Shown: one piece after another, positions 23,122 through 34,577 of the stretch
How positions within the stretch are numbered: position 1 is the first letter of the stretch
Layout of the letters: each line of letters begins with the position of its first letter
Assembly: GCA_958295665.1 (NCBI GenBank)
Contig: OY282559.1
Span: forward strand, 262,478,961-262,542,960
Source: Tipula vernalis
Taxonomy: Eukaryota; Arthropoda; Insecta; Diptera; Tipulidae
DNA: 64,000 nucleotides
Reading direction: 5' to 3'
Position numbers and translations under genes: made by a program
Notes under the pieces: model-generated
What the model was told of the DNA's origin: nothing
The model's database searches: none
The model's input: only the letters and a program-made list of their open reading frames with translations

Positions 23122-23552
23122 TATAGCGTACACAAATAAACGTTATACACAATTTAGTTTGATTAAATTTAATTTATTTATTTAGTTAAATGTATTTTTA
23201 TTATTGCATTATTTTTATTTTTTATTTTATTTTATTAGATATATTTGTTTAATTTAATTGTTACAAAATTGTTTTATTATTAATTTATTTATTTACCACC
23301 ATTTTGGTAATACAAAAATGGGTGGCGGCCAACACCAAGAGCGACGTGTTACCGCGTTGAAATCCGAGACGAGACTGATCATTTTATTTTATTTTGTGTT
23401 TTTGTTGTGTGTTGTATTTTTGTTTCGTTTATCTGTTTTTGTGATTCTGTTTTTTTTCGTGTCGCGTGGTTAGTATGCCTGCATGAAGCCGACAGACAGT
23501 GCGCGTTGTTCGTGTGACGGCGAACGCATGTACCCATGCGTGAACCGCCACA
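23122..23552 (+). repeat. Terminal direct repeat, right copy
   Basis: Same length as the left copy, with about five base differences (for example GATCATTTT against GATAATTCT). Confidence 0.9.
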
Positions 23553-23834
23553 GTTTTATTGTAGTTCAAAACTTATTTGAAAGCTCTAGATAAGTTTAAA
23601 AATTATCAAACATTTGACATAAGAGAAAAGCATAAATCACTTTTTAATGAAAAATATTTGGTTGAAATATCATGGTCGTGTTTTCCATAAAAGGTCCCTT
23701 GTAGGAGCTTTTATTGAAAACTTATTAGAGTAGAAAACCAGAAAATGCAGAAAAATAGAAAAATGAAAAAATGTAATCCGTCCTTTTGCAAGAAAGAGAC
23801 GGGATCATAATTGAAGATGCCCAAACGAGGCATT

Positions 23835-26115
23835 TGTTACGTGCAGCTCCGCTTGCGTAACCCTGTTTGGTTTGCTTTCGGTCCGGCGCTTGTCTGTGTT
23901 TGGAATCATTTTTTTTTGATTTTTGCTTTCCCCTCTTTGACGATGCCGTTTGTTTGACTCGTTTGAGTTTTGTAATGTATTGGTTGAGCGTGCAATGTTG
24001 TTGGCCATCGCACGAGAGCAACATATACGAGTTGGTCGATTTTAATTGGTTTTGTTGGTGGTTCGAGCGATTGCATTGGTGCGCGGAAATGGTCTGATGT
24101 GTTTACTGTTACTGGTAGAGAGAGTGGTTGTATTTTGCTTTTGAATTCGGATGGTGGGTGTGACTACTAGAACGGTGAAAGCTGAATATTCGCGACCGGG
24201 TGATGTTTTGATGGAGAAAGAAAAAGATCAGTCAAGTTTGGTGCGTTAATTAATTCAGTCAGTTGTATTTAAAAAAAAAAAAAAAAAAAAAAAATTAAAA
24301 AAATTAAATTGTAATATGTACTGATTATATTAAAAAAAAAAATCATTTAATTTCTTTTGGTGAAGCCATTTTTTTTTCTTTGGTGATATTTTTTTGTTAT
24401 TATTAATATATAAACAATAATTAGTTTTAGAGAAAATTGTGTATATGAACAATCAATAAATAAAAAAAATAAAAAAATAAAAAATTTTTGATCAATGTCA
24501 ATTTCAAAATTAATCGGAAAAAAAAACATAATAATAAATAAACTTTGTAACATGGTACAGTGTTGTGATCATTACCTAAAAAAATTGTAAATAAAAAATA
24601 AAAATAAATAGATAAATATGGTCATATTGTATAATGTTGTGAGCTCTAAATAAAGTATTGTAAATGAATAAAAATATAAATTTTGTAGCTTTGCATAATG
24701 TTGTGATCACCAAATAAAATATTGTAAATGAATGAAAACATATTATTATATTGTACAGTGTGGTGATCATTAACTTGAACTATTGATAATGAATAAAAAC
24801 AAAAAAAAAAAAAATTATTATATAAAAATATTGTAATGTTGTACAGTGTGGTGACCATTCAATAAAATATGATAAATGAAAAGACGATTTTTGTTGCTTT
24901 TATTGTTGGAAAAAAATAAAAAAATAAAACGTGGACATACTAGCATTGTTTGGAAAATTTGGTGGGCCGACCTTTTAGAAAAAAAAATAACTGTCATATT
25001 GATTTGCTGAAAGTGTTGTGACCTTGTGAAAAAAATATATATATATATTTATATATACATATATAAACTAAACTCAGTTTAATCCTATTAGAAAACAAAA
25101 TACTTTGTGAATTTTGCTCTATTGTCTGACATAGTTGGTGTACCCAAGAAAAAAAAAATAAAACACCGACCTTGAGTGATTTAGTTCTGTGGTAGAGTGA
25201 AATCCGTGTTAATAAACCAATTGAAAAAAAAAACAAAAAAAAAAAAAAGGAAATCTCGCGTTCTTGTGGATAAACTCAAAGTGAGAAAGCAACGGTGTGC
25301 TGTTACGGTGAGTGCGGATTGTGCAGTGGTTTTGCTTTGGCGGCTGCCCCGTCAACCAAGCAGACCGGGCAGAGGTGTGTGAGTGGAATACAGCGTCGAG
25401 TAGCGGGTATACAGGCTGTTCCAGATCAGGCGAGGTCGGATGAGATTCTCGTTGGTCGACCCTCAGGTATCGTCTCATATAAAAATAAAAAAAAAACGCA
25501 AATAGAATTTTTTTTGTAATAACTAGAATATAGAGATTTTATCTTCTTTTGTTCTTTATGCGATTTTGTTTTTTTTTGTTTTCTTTAACGTAGTATTTTT
25601 TTTATTTGAATTAAGAAAAAAAATAAGAAAAAAAAACATTTTTTTTTGGGTACCTCTTGTTTATGTGAGCTAGGTTTTGCTGATCACGTCAGATGCGTTT
25701 TTTTTATTAATTTACTGTATTTGTCCTATGCCAAATAACTTTACTTTTCAGCTTCACCGTTCTAGTGGTCACCTTATCCTTAAATTGTTTACATGTGTGC
25801 TCGTTCTTATTTTTTTTTCTCGTCAAACTAGTTCTGTTAAGAATGAGTGAGTAGAACTAGGGGAGAGGTCGCGATGGATTGGGGAGTGATGGTTCTCTTG
25901 TAAATATCGATACCTAGTGTCCAGGTCATAAAAATGTATTTTTGGTAAACAAAGCGGTTGTGTCCTTCCCTTCTTTTCATGGTTTAAGTTTTTTTTTCCT
26001 TGCGGTTATTCAAGCATTTCGCCAAGTCTGGAAAACCCCACGCCGACCCTGAGCTCTAGCTACATATACCGCACCAGACCCCTGGCGTTATGTCTGTCAA
26101 CGAAATCCTAACGAT
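23835..26115 (+). repeat. Palindrome left arm
   Basis: 2,281 bp. Contains a long poly-A run (about 24,271-24,294), an 80-bp-class tandem array (24,555-24,890), a (TA)n stretch (25,027-25,066), and two inverted copies of an ACTAGAACGGTGAA-type motif (24,165 and 25,757). Confidence 0.95.
24555..24890. repeat. Short tandem array inside the palindrome arm
   Basis: About five degenerate units of roughly 75 bp sharing TTGTACAGTGTGGTGATCAT (or a close variant) and AAATATTGTAAATGAATGAA (variants). Mirrored at about 27,415-27,750. Confidence 0.8.
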
Positions 26116-26198
26116 CCTAACGGCTCCGACCTTTTGAGTCGTTTGACCCTGCGGGAAGTCGCTCATTGTGGTCCCATGTGTCTTGAGCCTGTAACGAA

Positions 26199-28471
26199 AT
26201 CGTTAGGATTTCGTTGACAGACATAACGCCAGGGGTCTGGTGCGGTATATGTAGCTGGCTAGAGCTCAGGGTCGGCGTGGGGTTTTCCAGACTTGGCGAA
26301 ATGCTTGAATAACCGCAAGGAAAAAAAAACTTAAACCATGAAAAGAAGGGAAGGACACAACCGCTTTGTTTACCAAAAATACATTTTTATGACCTGGACA
26401 CTAGGTATCGATATTTACAAGAGAACCATCACTCCCCAATCCATCGCGACCTCTCCCCTAGTTCTACTCACTCATTCTTAACAGAACTAGTTTGACGAGA
26501 AAAAAAAATAAGAACGAGCACACATGTAAACAATTTAAGGATAAGGTGACCACTAGAACGGTGAAGCTGAAAAGTAAAGTTATTTGGCATAGGACAAATA
26601 CAGTAAATTAATAAAAAAAACGCATCTGACGTGATCAGCAAAACCTAGCTCACATAAACAAGAGGTACCCAAAAAAAAATGTTTTTTTTTCTTAATTCAA
26701 ATAAAAAAAATACTACGTTAAAGAAAACAAAAAAAAACAAAATCGCATAAAGAACAAAAGAAGATAAAATCTCTATATTCTAGTTATTACAAAAAAAATT
26801 CTATTTGCGTTTTTTTTTTATTTTTATATGAGACGATACCTGAGGGTCGACCAACGAGAATCTCATCCGACCTCGCCTGATCTGGAACAGCCTGTATACC
26901 CGCTACTCGACGCTGTATTCCACTCACACACCTCTGCCCGGTCTGCTTGGTTGACGGGGCAGCCGCCAAAGCAAAACCACTGCACAATCCGCACTCACCG
27001 TAACAGCACACCGTTGCTTTCTCACTTTGAGTTTATCCACAAGAACGCGAGATTTCCTTTTTTTTTTTTTTGTTTTTTTTTTCAATTGGTTTATTAACAC
27101 GGATTTCACTCTACCACAGAACTAAATCACTCAAGGTCGGTGTTTTATTTTTTTTTTCTTGGGTACACCAACTATGTCAGACAATAGAGCAAAATTCACA
27201 AAGTATTTTGTTTTCTAATAGGATTAAACTGAGTTTAGTTTATATATGTATATATAAATATATATATATATTTTTTTCACAAGGTCACAACACTTTCAGC
27301 AAATCAATATGACAGTTATTTTTTTTTCTAAAAGGTCGGCCCACCAAATTTTCCAAACAATGCTAGTATGTCCACGTTTTATTTTTTTATTTTTTTCCAA
27401 CAATAAAAGCAACAAAAATCGTCTTTTCATTTATCATATTTTATTGAATGGTCACCACACTGTACAACATTACAATATTTTTATATAATAATTTTTTTTT
27501 TTTTTGTTTTTATTCATTATCAATAGTTCAAGTTAATGATCACCACACTGTACAATATAATAATATGTTTTCATTCATTTACAATATTTTATTTGGTGAT
27601 CACAACATTATGCAAAGCTACAAAATTTATATTTTTATTCATTTACAATACTTTATTTAGAGCTCACAACATTATACAATATGACCATATTTATCTATTT
27701 ATTTTTATTTTTTATTTACAATTTTTTTAGGTAATGATCACAACACTGTACCATGTTACAAAGTTTATTTATTATTATGTTTTTTTTTCCGATTAATTTT
27801 GAAATTGACATTGATCAAAAATTTTTTATTTTTTTATTTTTTTTATTTATTGATTGTTCATATACACAATTTTCTCTAAAACTAATTATTGTTTATATAT
27901 TAATAATAACAAAAAAATATCACCAAAGAAAAAAAAATGGCTTCACCAAAAGAAATTAAATGATTTTTTTTTTTAATATAATCAGTACATATTACAATTT
28001 AATTTTTTTAATTTTTTTTTTTTTTTTTTTTTTTTAAATACAACTGACTGAATTAATTAACGCACCAAACTTGACTGATCTTTTTCTTTCTCCATCAAAA
28101 CATCACCCGGTCGCGAATATTCAGCTTTCACCGTTCTAGTAGTCACACCCACCATCCGAATTCAAAAGCAAAATACAACCACTCTCTCTACCAGTAACAG
28201 TAAACACATCAGACCATTTCCGCGCACCAATGCAATCGCTCGAACCACCAACAAAACCAATTAAAATCGACCAACTCGTATATGTTGCTCTCGTGCGATG
28301 GCCAACAACATTGCACGCTCAACCAATACATTACAAAACTCAAACGAGTCAAACAAACGGCATCGTCAAAGAGGGGAAAGCAAAAATCAAAAAAAAATGA
28401 TTCCAAACACAGACAAGCGCCGGACCGAAAGCAAACCAAACAGGGTTACGCAAGCGGAGCTGCACGTAACA
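26199..28471 (-). repeat. Palindrome right arm
   Basis: 2,273 bp, mirror of the left arm. Position pairs sum to 52,306 over the outer 1.7 kb, so there is no net indel there. Confidence 0.95.
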
Positions 28472-28559
28472 CATTTTTACAAGCTTTCACAAAACTTTTG
28501 TGAATTATTCTTGAGCAAAATATGCTAACGCATAAGAAGTTCGTACCAGCCACTCAATA

Positions 28560-28800
28560 ACAAACTCGATTAAATGAGGATAAGGATTGCGAGTTGTGTG
28601 GAAGTGTAAAGGGTATTGAATATTTTACATTTGTTTGTCCTAAGTACAACCAATGCAGATCTTAGAGCAACAGAATTCGAAATGTAATAAACCTAACCAG
28701 AATAATGAACGAATTATTCTTACACACCAGAAGCCTTAAGAATTTTGACAAGCTATGAAAATCTATTATTGACAACAACTACCACCTCCACATGAAAACA
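28560..28800 (+). pseudogene. LINE C-terminal knuckle fragment
   Basis: Frame contains NEDKDCELCGSV then IEYFTFVCPKYNQCR, matching the C-x2-C ... F-x-CP-x-Y-x3-R tail of jockey/I-like ORF2 proteins. The usual His in the knuckle is Phe here. A few dozen helical residues follow. No RT precedes it because the palindrome begins to the left. Confidence 0.6.
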
Positions 28801-28809
28801 GAAACAATT

Positions 28810-30470
28810 TATATTTATTTGGGTTTTATTTATTTAAATTGAGCTAAAGGCAAAAAAAAATTATTTCTCAGACTAATTTCTGTCATTTACTAAACCTTTA
28901 GGTCGAATTGGTAAAACCTCAAAAAATTTTGTAAAACTGTTGTTAATAAATTTTGAGCAAAATATGCAAACATGAAAACTATGAAAATCTAATATTGACA
29001 AAAAGAACGACTAAGCTTTCGGGTCAAGTTGGTTAAAATCTCAAAAGTAAAGGAACAATAAACCGCTCCACAAATCAAAATAAAAATTGATTGACTTACC
29101 AAATCTTTTCGGGTACACACGGCTTTTCCAATAACTTGTATTTACATGTTTACATATATAAACATACACCGCCAATGGATGTTGAAATCCGATAATTATT
29201 GCTTCATTCACTAGTTGAATGTACACATTAAAACACTACGCGCACAAAATGTTTACACCTACGTCGTTTTTCCACTAACTAGCGGTACATACTAATAAAT
29301 ACGACCAACCTTGATAATTTATGCGCTTATTATACTTCACACTACATCATAAAATTAAATCACGTGATGCGATCAAGCAACCACATTTTTTGTTGTTGCT
29401 CGCAAATCGCATGTGCACCTCACTAAATGATTTTTTGGCCAAAATCCAAAATAAACTAACTCATTAAGTAAATATTAATTGCAGAAATATTAAAATTAAA
29501 TTATTTCTAAAATATATTTTTTCGAACTTTCATTTTGAAAAATACATCAAAGTTGGCTCTGACAAATTATAATAATACTTGTTAAATTTATCTTTAGTTT
29601 TACTAGTGTACGTAAGATGTCTAAATGGTTACAGAAATATACGAAAAAAAGTTATTTAATCCCAAAATTAACAAACGTTCCTATATTTTGTGAATTTGTT
29701 TTGCTTTTCCTACAATTTTTGAACTTGAAATTTCCCCAGGTGGTAATTTTTGGTACGATTTTTCCAAATTTTTACGGCCATCACTGCCATCTATGCAATG
29801 TATATTGACTTAATGACCAACGAATCGTAGTAAGCTTTTATTTTAATTTGACCAGAATGCTGTTGTTATGAAATTTTTCTTATATTTTGGTTTAAATAAA
29901 TCAATTATTACAAGAAAATGAAAACGATTTACTTCAACGACATTGATGTATGTTAAAATTCAAACATTTATGAAAGTATTTCAGAAATTATAATTAAGAA
30001 TTTGTAACGTTTTCATTTAAAAATTTGTCTTAGGAGAAAAAGTGATTTCCCATATGTTTTGTGTGTTTTACTATGAAAAGTTTTGTTTTTTTCTCATTTC
30101 TAATTCCCTTATAAAAGCTCAGATTTTTTGATTATGTCTCTGTAAAATACAGGGCGCTCTGCTAGTACACATACACCAAAAATTAAATAAAACAAAATTC
30201 ATGATGTTCGGTCACTCCTATTAAAAACTGGGATTACTCATTTGTATATTTTATTGAACAAAATATGGGAGGAATAAACTGTGTAAACGCTGTTCTTTGA
30301 ATGTGATAGTTGAATACATTGGTAGAATGCGAATATATTTTGTATTCGAAAATATATAGGATTGTGATACATTTATTTTGGTGAGGGGTTGTTGCCTCGG
30401 TATAAGATTCTATTTTGTAGGGAAAGGCGATCCGATATCGCGACATTCTGTGCTTATTGCCTTGGCGTCT
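28810..30470. other. Non-coding, with a dispersed repeat
   Basis: A+T-rich. The only structure I can support is the repeat at 29,461-29,622. Short frames at 29,617-29,808 and 30,234-30,446 resemble nothing I know. Confidence 0.5.
29461..29622 (+). repeat. Dispersed repeat family X, copy 2
   Basis: Closely matches the reverse complement of 37,000-37,171 across TTTTTCGAACTTTCATTTTG, CAAAGTTGGCTCTGAC and CTTTAGTTTTACTAGTGTAC. Confidence 0.85.
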
Positions 30471-30479
30471 TTCTAAGGT

Positions 30480-31140
30480 TTTCCCTAATAGGCAACTTGC
30501 ATAATTTTATAATTGGCCTTCTATAAATTGCATTATTGCATTTAACTATTCCGATGTGAATTAAGGTGTCTGAATGCTGGCACATTGCCCATCAGCTCTT
30601 TCGTGACACGATGTTTATGTCGAAAGCAGGTTGCACACCATTGAACCACTTGGCTATCAATACAATCGTTTTGTTTGATTTGAACATTGCCGGTGGTTTC
30701 CAAAGTGGCTGGTATATCATTAAATATTTCTGCAATTAGAGAACCATTTCGTTAAGTTAAAATTACCTTGCACCATGATCGTCTGCAGCTCTTGGAGTGG
30801 TAAAAGGGGTTCTTCTATGTTATCGCCTCTGGTTATCTTCCTGAACTAACTCCATGTGTTTCAAATTGACAAATGGAACGATTGTTGGAATGAGGCCTCT
30901 TTAACGAATTTCCTTTCAAGTTTCAGAAATCTGGTGACCACCTTCTTTTTGGATGCCCCTAGGTGGCAATGGCTGTAGTTGCCCTGTTGCGTCTCGTGGC
31001 TTCCAAAGACTGAAATCTTTGCCGAAAAAAATTGATTTGTTTTCTTTATATTTTTGGGACCCCCTTGAATCTTGTAGCATTGCTTCTTTTATAACAATGC
31101 AGTCTGAATCCAGATTCTTTAATAATTTGAAGCCATAAAC
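30480..31140 (-). pseudogene. Degenerate BEL/Pao pol pieces
   Basis: Minus-strand frames give TRFLKLERKFVKEASFQQSF (about 30,930-30,870), similar to the pre-RT helix of BEL/Pao, and IYRRPIIKLCKLPI (about 30,535-30,490), similar to the conserved RPI-KLC-LP end of the integrase C-terminal domain. Everything in between (RT, RNase H, integrase core) is missing or unreadable, so this is a heavily deleted copy. Confidence 0.5.
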
Positions 31141-31402
31141 CCTTCGAATGGAGAGTTCGTATTGTATTGCTGAATGTTTTTAATCATTTTTTTGTTTTGT
31201 TTTGACTGTCTAAAACTATTTGGGCTGCCGTTACTTGTAGGGTTGATAAGAGCAGCGAAATATTACTGAGTACTTGTTCGCCGTATCGTGCCTATAATAT
31301 ACTCCAGGGTATCTCATAATTGTTACCTCTTGTTGCTAGCTGACTAATAATCTGAGCTGCATCTTTTTGAACATGTGACTTTAAACAGATTTTTTTCGCG
31401 TA

Positions 31403-31975
31403 GGGTAAAAGTGGGAGAGACGCCAGCCATACTTTTTGTAGGAAGGAGAAATAAATAAAAAAAATGCAATAGAATTAAATCGTTTATTTTTTTTTTAAAG
31501 ATACACTATATCATGTATAATAACAACAGTTTGTGTCTTTCGACAGAAAAAATAATAAAATACGAAATAAAAAATTTAAATCGGCAAGGAGCCATCTCTC
31601 CCACATAGTGTGGGAAAGATGCCATACATGTGATTGTTTTTTATAAATTTTTTACAGAGTATTTCCCGTCAACAATTATTGCAATGTGGAGAGCACAATG
31701 TGCATGTCTCATGAAGCCATTTTAGGCTCACCGTATTATTTATTGGGCTAACCGTATTTTTTATTTAGTAAAACCGTATTCACTTAAAATTATAATCAAA
31801 ACAAAATACACACAATATTAATGTTTCTTTCATAAACACCAGCACTGACAAGTTTCACTGATAGCATCTATAAGTAGTTAAGCACAGTGAGAAATATAAA
31901 TATCTCTTTCTTAAAAAGTGAATTAGCGAAGGTATAGCCATCTCTCCTCATATGGCGTATCTCCCACTTTTACCC
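31403..31975. mobile_element. 573-bp MITE with TA duplication (Tc1/mariner-like ends)
   Basis: Terminal inverted repeats of about 23 bp with one mismatch, starting GGGTAAAAGTGGGAGA, flanked by TA on both sides (31,401-31,402 and 31,976-31,977). The subterminal word CCATCTCTCC occurs near the right end and again internally near 31,589. No coding capacity. Confidence 0.85.
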
Positions 31976-31979
31976 TAAT

Positions 31980-33470
31980 CAGTTCTGTTTTGTTATGTGA
32001 ACTCAGTGAAAATACCTTTAAAGGAGCTCCGTCGTCCGTATTCTGCGTTATTTCTGGTGATTATTTTATGTCATCCGGTGCTGCTGCAATCGTATTATTG
32101 TGTTTTTTGTTTATCTTAGTCTACAGCGTTCCGCAGTAATTTTTCAAAAATATTCGGAAATTTGATCATCTCCTTCAGTTTCCACTAATAGAGATGTTTG
32201 CAGGTTAATGATCTCCTCCCTATCTTTCTCCAATTGTTTTAACTTTGAGCTTAAGTATTCTTTGGAGTATTCTTTAGTGTCCAATGAGAAGTTCCGTAGC
32301 AATGACGCAAACTTAAGTAAAATTATTTAGGCTGTTTAGATCACCTCAATGTTCCCAATGTATATGAAAGTAATATTTTTAAATTTAAACTGGATAACTC
32401 ATTTACCATTTTGTTGTTATTCTATAAAACCCAGTGATATCTTTAATAAAAAATACTAGTATAAAATTCGTTCTGATTGGCGTTTAAAATGCCAATTTAA
32501 AATGATTTAGCGGATTTTTAGACAATAAACAAAACTACGAAGAGAATGCCTCGTCTAAAAGTTAAATGGATATAATTGAGTACGAAATGAGTTAGCAGTT
32601 TTACGGTGCTAATATTTTTGGTTGTCCTTGTATTTTGCGTATTTAGATTCATTAAAAAGTTGAAAATGATAAATGTGGCAAGTTATTGTTAAAAGAGCAA
32701 ACTCGAATTTAAGATTTACTGCAGAAAAGCAAAAGACCAACAAAAATGATTTCATTTATTTTTCTTACGGCAGAATCGTGATGACGCGATAATCATCATC
32801 ATTTATGTATTTCAACACGAGAAAATCATAAAAAATCGGGCATTATTATTTTTATTATAGCTTTCATTATTCTGTGAAATAAAGCAGAAGATGAAAAGTT
32901 TTATTTATTATTTCAAATTTTAATATTATTGCCATTTACAATATTTTGTCGTTGAAAAATATGTAGAAATTATTTATTGCTAAGTACTCTAACTTCAAAA
33001 GGTCTATGAATATTATATTACACGTTGTACGTGTTTATTTTATTTATTTGATCTTAATATAAATGCAATTAGAGAGTAGAGACTCGCAACTTTCAGCAAA
33101 ATTATAAATTGTAAATACTAAATTAAGTAATAGGCACAAATCGGGACATTTCAAAACGAAACTGGACGAGAAGTACGATGAAAATAAGATTCAAAAATGA
33201 TTTTTTTCACTTAATAAAATAAAATAAACAAAATAATTATGCGGTTTCAAAACATGCCGTAGTGTCCCCCATATACCGTACTGAATTAAAATTTGCCGTT
33301 TTGTCGTATTCCGTAAAGAAATATGCTATAACGAGACTGTAAAATCGTAGAGATTCCATCTATCATCTCTAGTTGAGTAGTTTATACACTCCCGAGCACA
33401 CACTCCCGACATATTTTTTTAAAATGGCTTTATCTTTACAAGGACACTTTTATCAGTAAAATCTGGGTTG
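31980..33470. other. A+T-rich, no gene recognised
   Basis: No conserved reading frame or repeat pair found by eye. Confidence 0.5.
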
Positions 33471-33476
33471 GGTACG

Positions 33477-33866
33477 AAATCTTGTTTTCCAAAATCTTGT
33501 TCTTTATAAATTCTGGAAAATGGAGCTTTAGGTTACGAAACGAAAATAATCAAAAAATATAAATTCTGGAAAATGGGGAATTTACTTCGGGGGACATAGG
33601 AGCCGAGATCAGGAAATATGTCGCATTGCGTGCCGCACGTAGGAGCGGATTATATAGAATCTAATAATGACACGTATTAGTGATACATGGCCAACCCCTA
33701 ATTTAACTTAGAATTGTAGAGGCTAACGGCTTCGGTAACTCTCACAGGCACGTGGAAGGTCGCTGCGCTCCACCCACCCCGCTTAGCCCTCCGTGCGGCT
33801 TTTTTGGGAATTTAATATTTAATAAATAAGTATAAATATAAAACCAAATTTTGGAAAACAAGATTT
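33477..33866. mobile_element. 390-bp inverted-repeat element with G+C-rich core
   Basis: A perfect 19-bp inverted repeat (AAATCTTGTTTTCCAAAAT) at 33,477-33,495 and 33,848-33,866. Between them lies an unusually G+C-rich patch (about 33,720-33,800; GTCGCTGCGCTCCACCCACC). No target duplication recognised, so element status is tentative. Confidence 0.5.
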
Positions 33867-34063
33867 TGAGACGCTTCCTTAAAATCTATACAGTATTTTT
33901 CAAATTAAGGCAATCGTAGGAAAATGCGATGATTCGGTAAAAACAATTGACGTGCTGCAATTTCCTGTATAATACCACGTTGACTGGTATTTACCATTAC
34001 TCACTTATTAGACGTTGAGCTGAACAAATCTCTAACAGTTTTATTCGTTGTTTCCTCAAAATC

Positions 34064-34440
34064 ATGGATACTACTCCAGAAAAGGCCGCACAAATTGTTG
34101 CTTTATTGCAAGAAGGACGCAATCAACGAGAAGTTGTTCGTCAGCTAAACATGAGCCAATCTCCTGTCTCAAAAGTATCGAGAAGGTTTCAGGAAACTGG
34201 TACCTTCAATCGGAGACCATATTCTAGGCGGTATTGGTATATATCTGAGAGGTACGACCCCACGGGCGTCGATGTACAGCAGGAGCTAAGACAAGTTCGA
34301 GATGTAGCTGTTAGTCCATGGACAGTAAGAAGACGCTTGAAGAAAGCCAACCTCACTCCAAGATGGCCCGCTAGAGGCCCAAAATTGACAGCATGCAACC
34401 GCAAGGAGCGACTCGAATTTGCTCGCGAACCAATATTATT
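34064..34440 (+). pseudogene. Tc1-like transposase, DNA-binding N-terminus
   Basis: Opens MDTTPEKAAQIVALLQEGRN, then QREVVRQLNMSQSPVSKV, a paired-type helix-turn-helix, then the second HTH with SPWTVRRRLKKANL and the RPARGPKLT-type linker ending RLEFARE, where Tc1 proteins read FAREH before the catalytic core. The catalytic core is missing: after about 34,440 the frame enters unrelated low-complexity sequence and then a mariner copy. It is therefore inactive but could still encode a DNA-binding peptide if expressed. Confidence 0.8.
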
Positions 34441-34577
34441 AAAACGTCAATATTATTATTATTTAAAACGTCTAGGAAGACCCGAAAAATCCCACGATTG
34501 CGTAGAACCTGTTCTTGATTACCGGAATTATAAAAACCATCCGGGAACAGGTCCCACTAATTACTATTTATATTATA

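Larger units (their letters stand above)
21557..23552. mobile_element. TRIM-like element with 431-bp terminal direct repeats
   Basis: Two direct repeats of 431 bp (21,557-21,987 and 23,122-23,552) bracket a 1,134-bp core. They begin TATAGCGTACACAAATAAAC and end CCGCCACA. GTTT precedes the first and follows the second, a likely 4-bp target duplication. I count about five substitutions between the repeats. The core has no gag or pol; it has TG-rich sequence (22,010-22,260) and a GAT/GGT-rich imperfect repeat (22,560-22,860). Size and lack of coding fit a terminal-repeat retrotransposon in miniature, but I found no clear primer-binding site or polypurine tract and the ends are not TG..CA. Confidence 0.65.
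23835..28471. mobile_element. 4.6-kb near-perfect palindrome, possible long-TIR transposon
   Basis: The left arm (23,835-26,115) and right arm (26,199-28,471) are reverse complements along their whole length; the loop is 83 bp. Arms differ only by small indels I could find: a 12-bp A-run duplication in the left arm (near 25,620-25,640) and 4 bp (CCAG type) near 26,255. Outer ends read TGTTACGTGCAGC and are flanked directly by CATT (23,831-23,834 and 28,472-28,475), a possible 4-bp target duplication. No protein family is recognisable in the arms. Such identity means very recent duplication, gene conversion, or an assembly or library inversion artefact. Confidence 0.85.

Noticed and set aside
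25197..27111. Pairs of identical frames on opposite strands
   Set aside because: Mirror images created by the palindrome; no family similarity.
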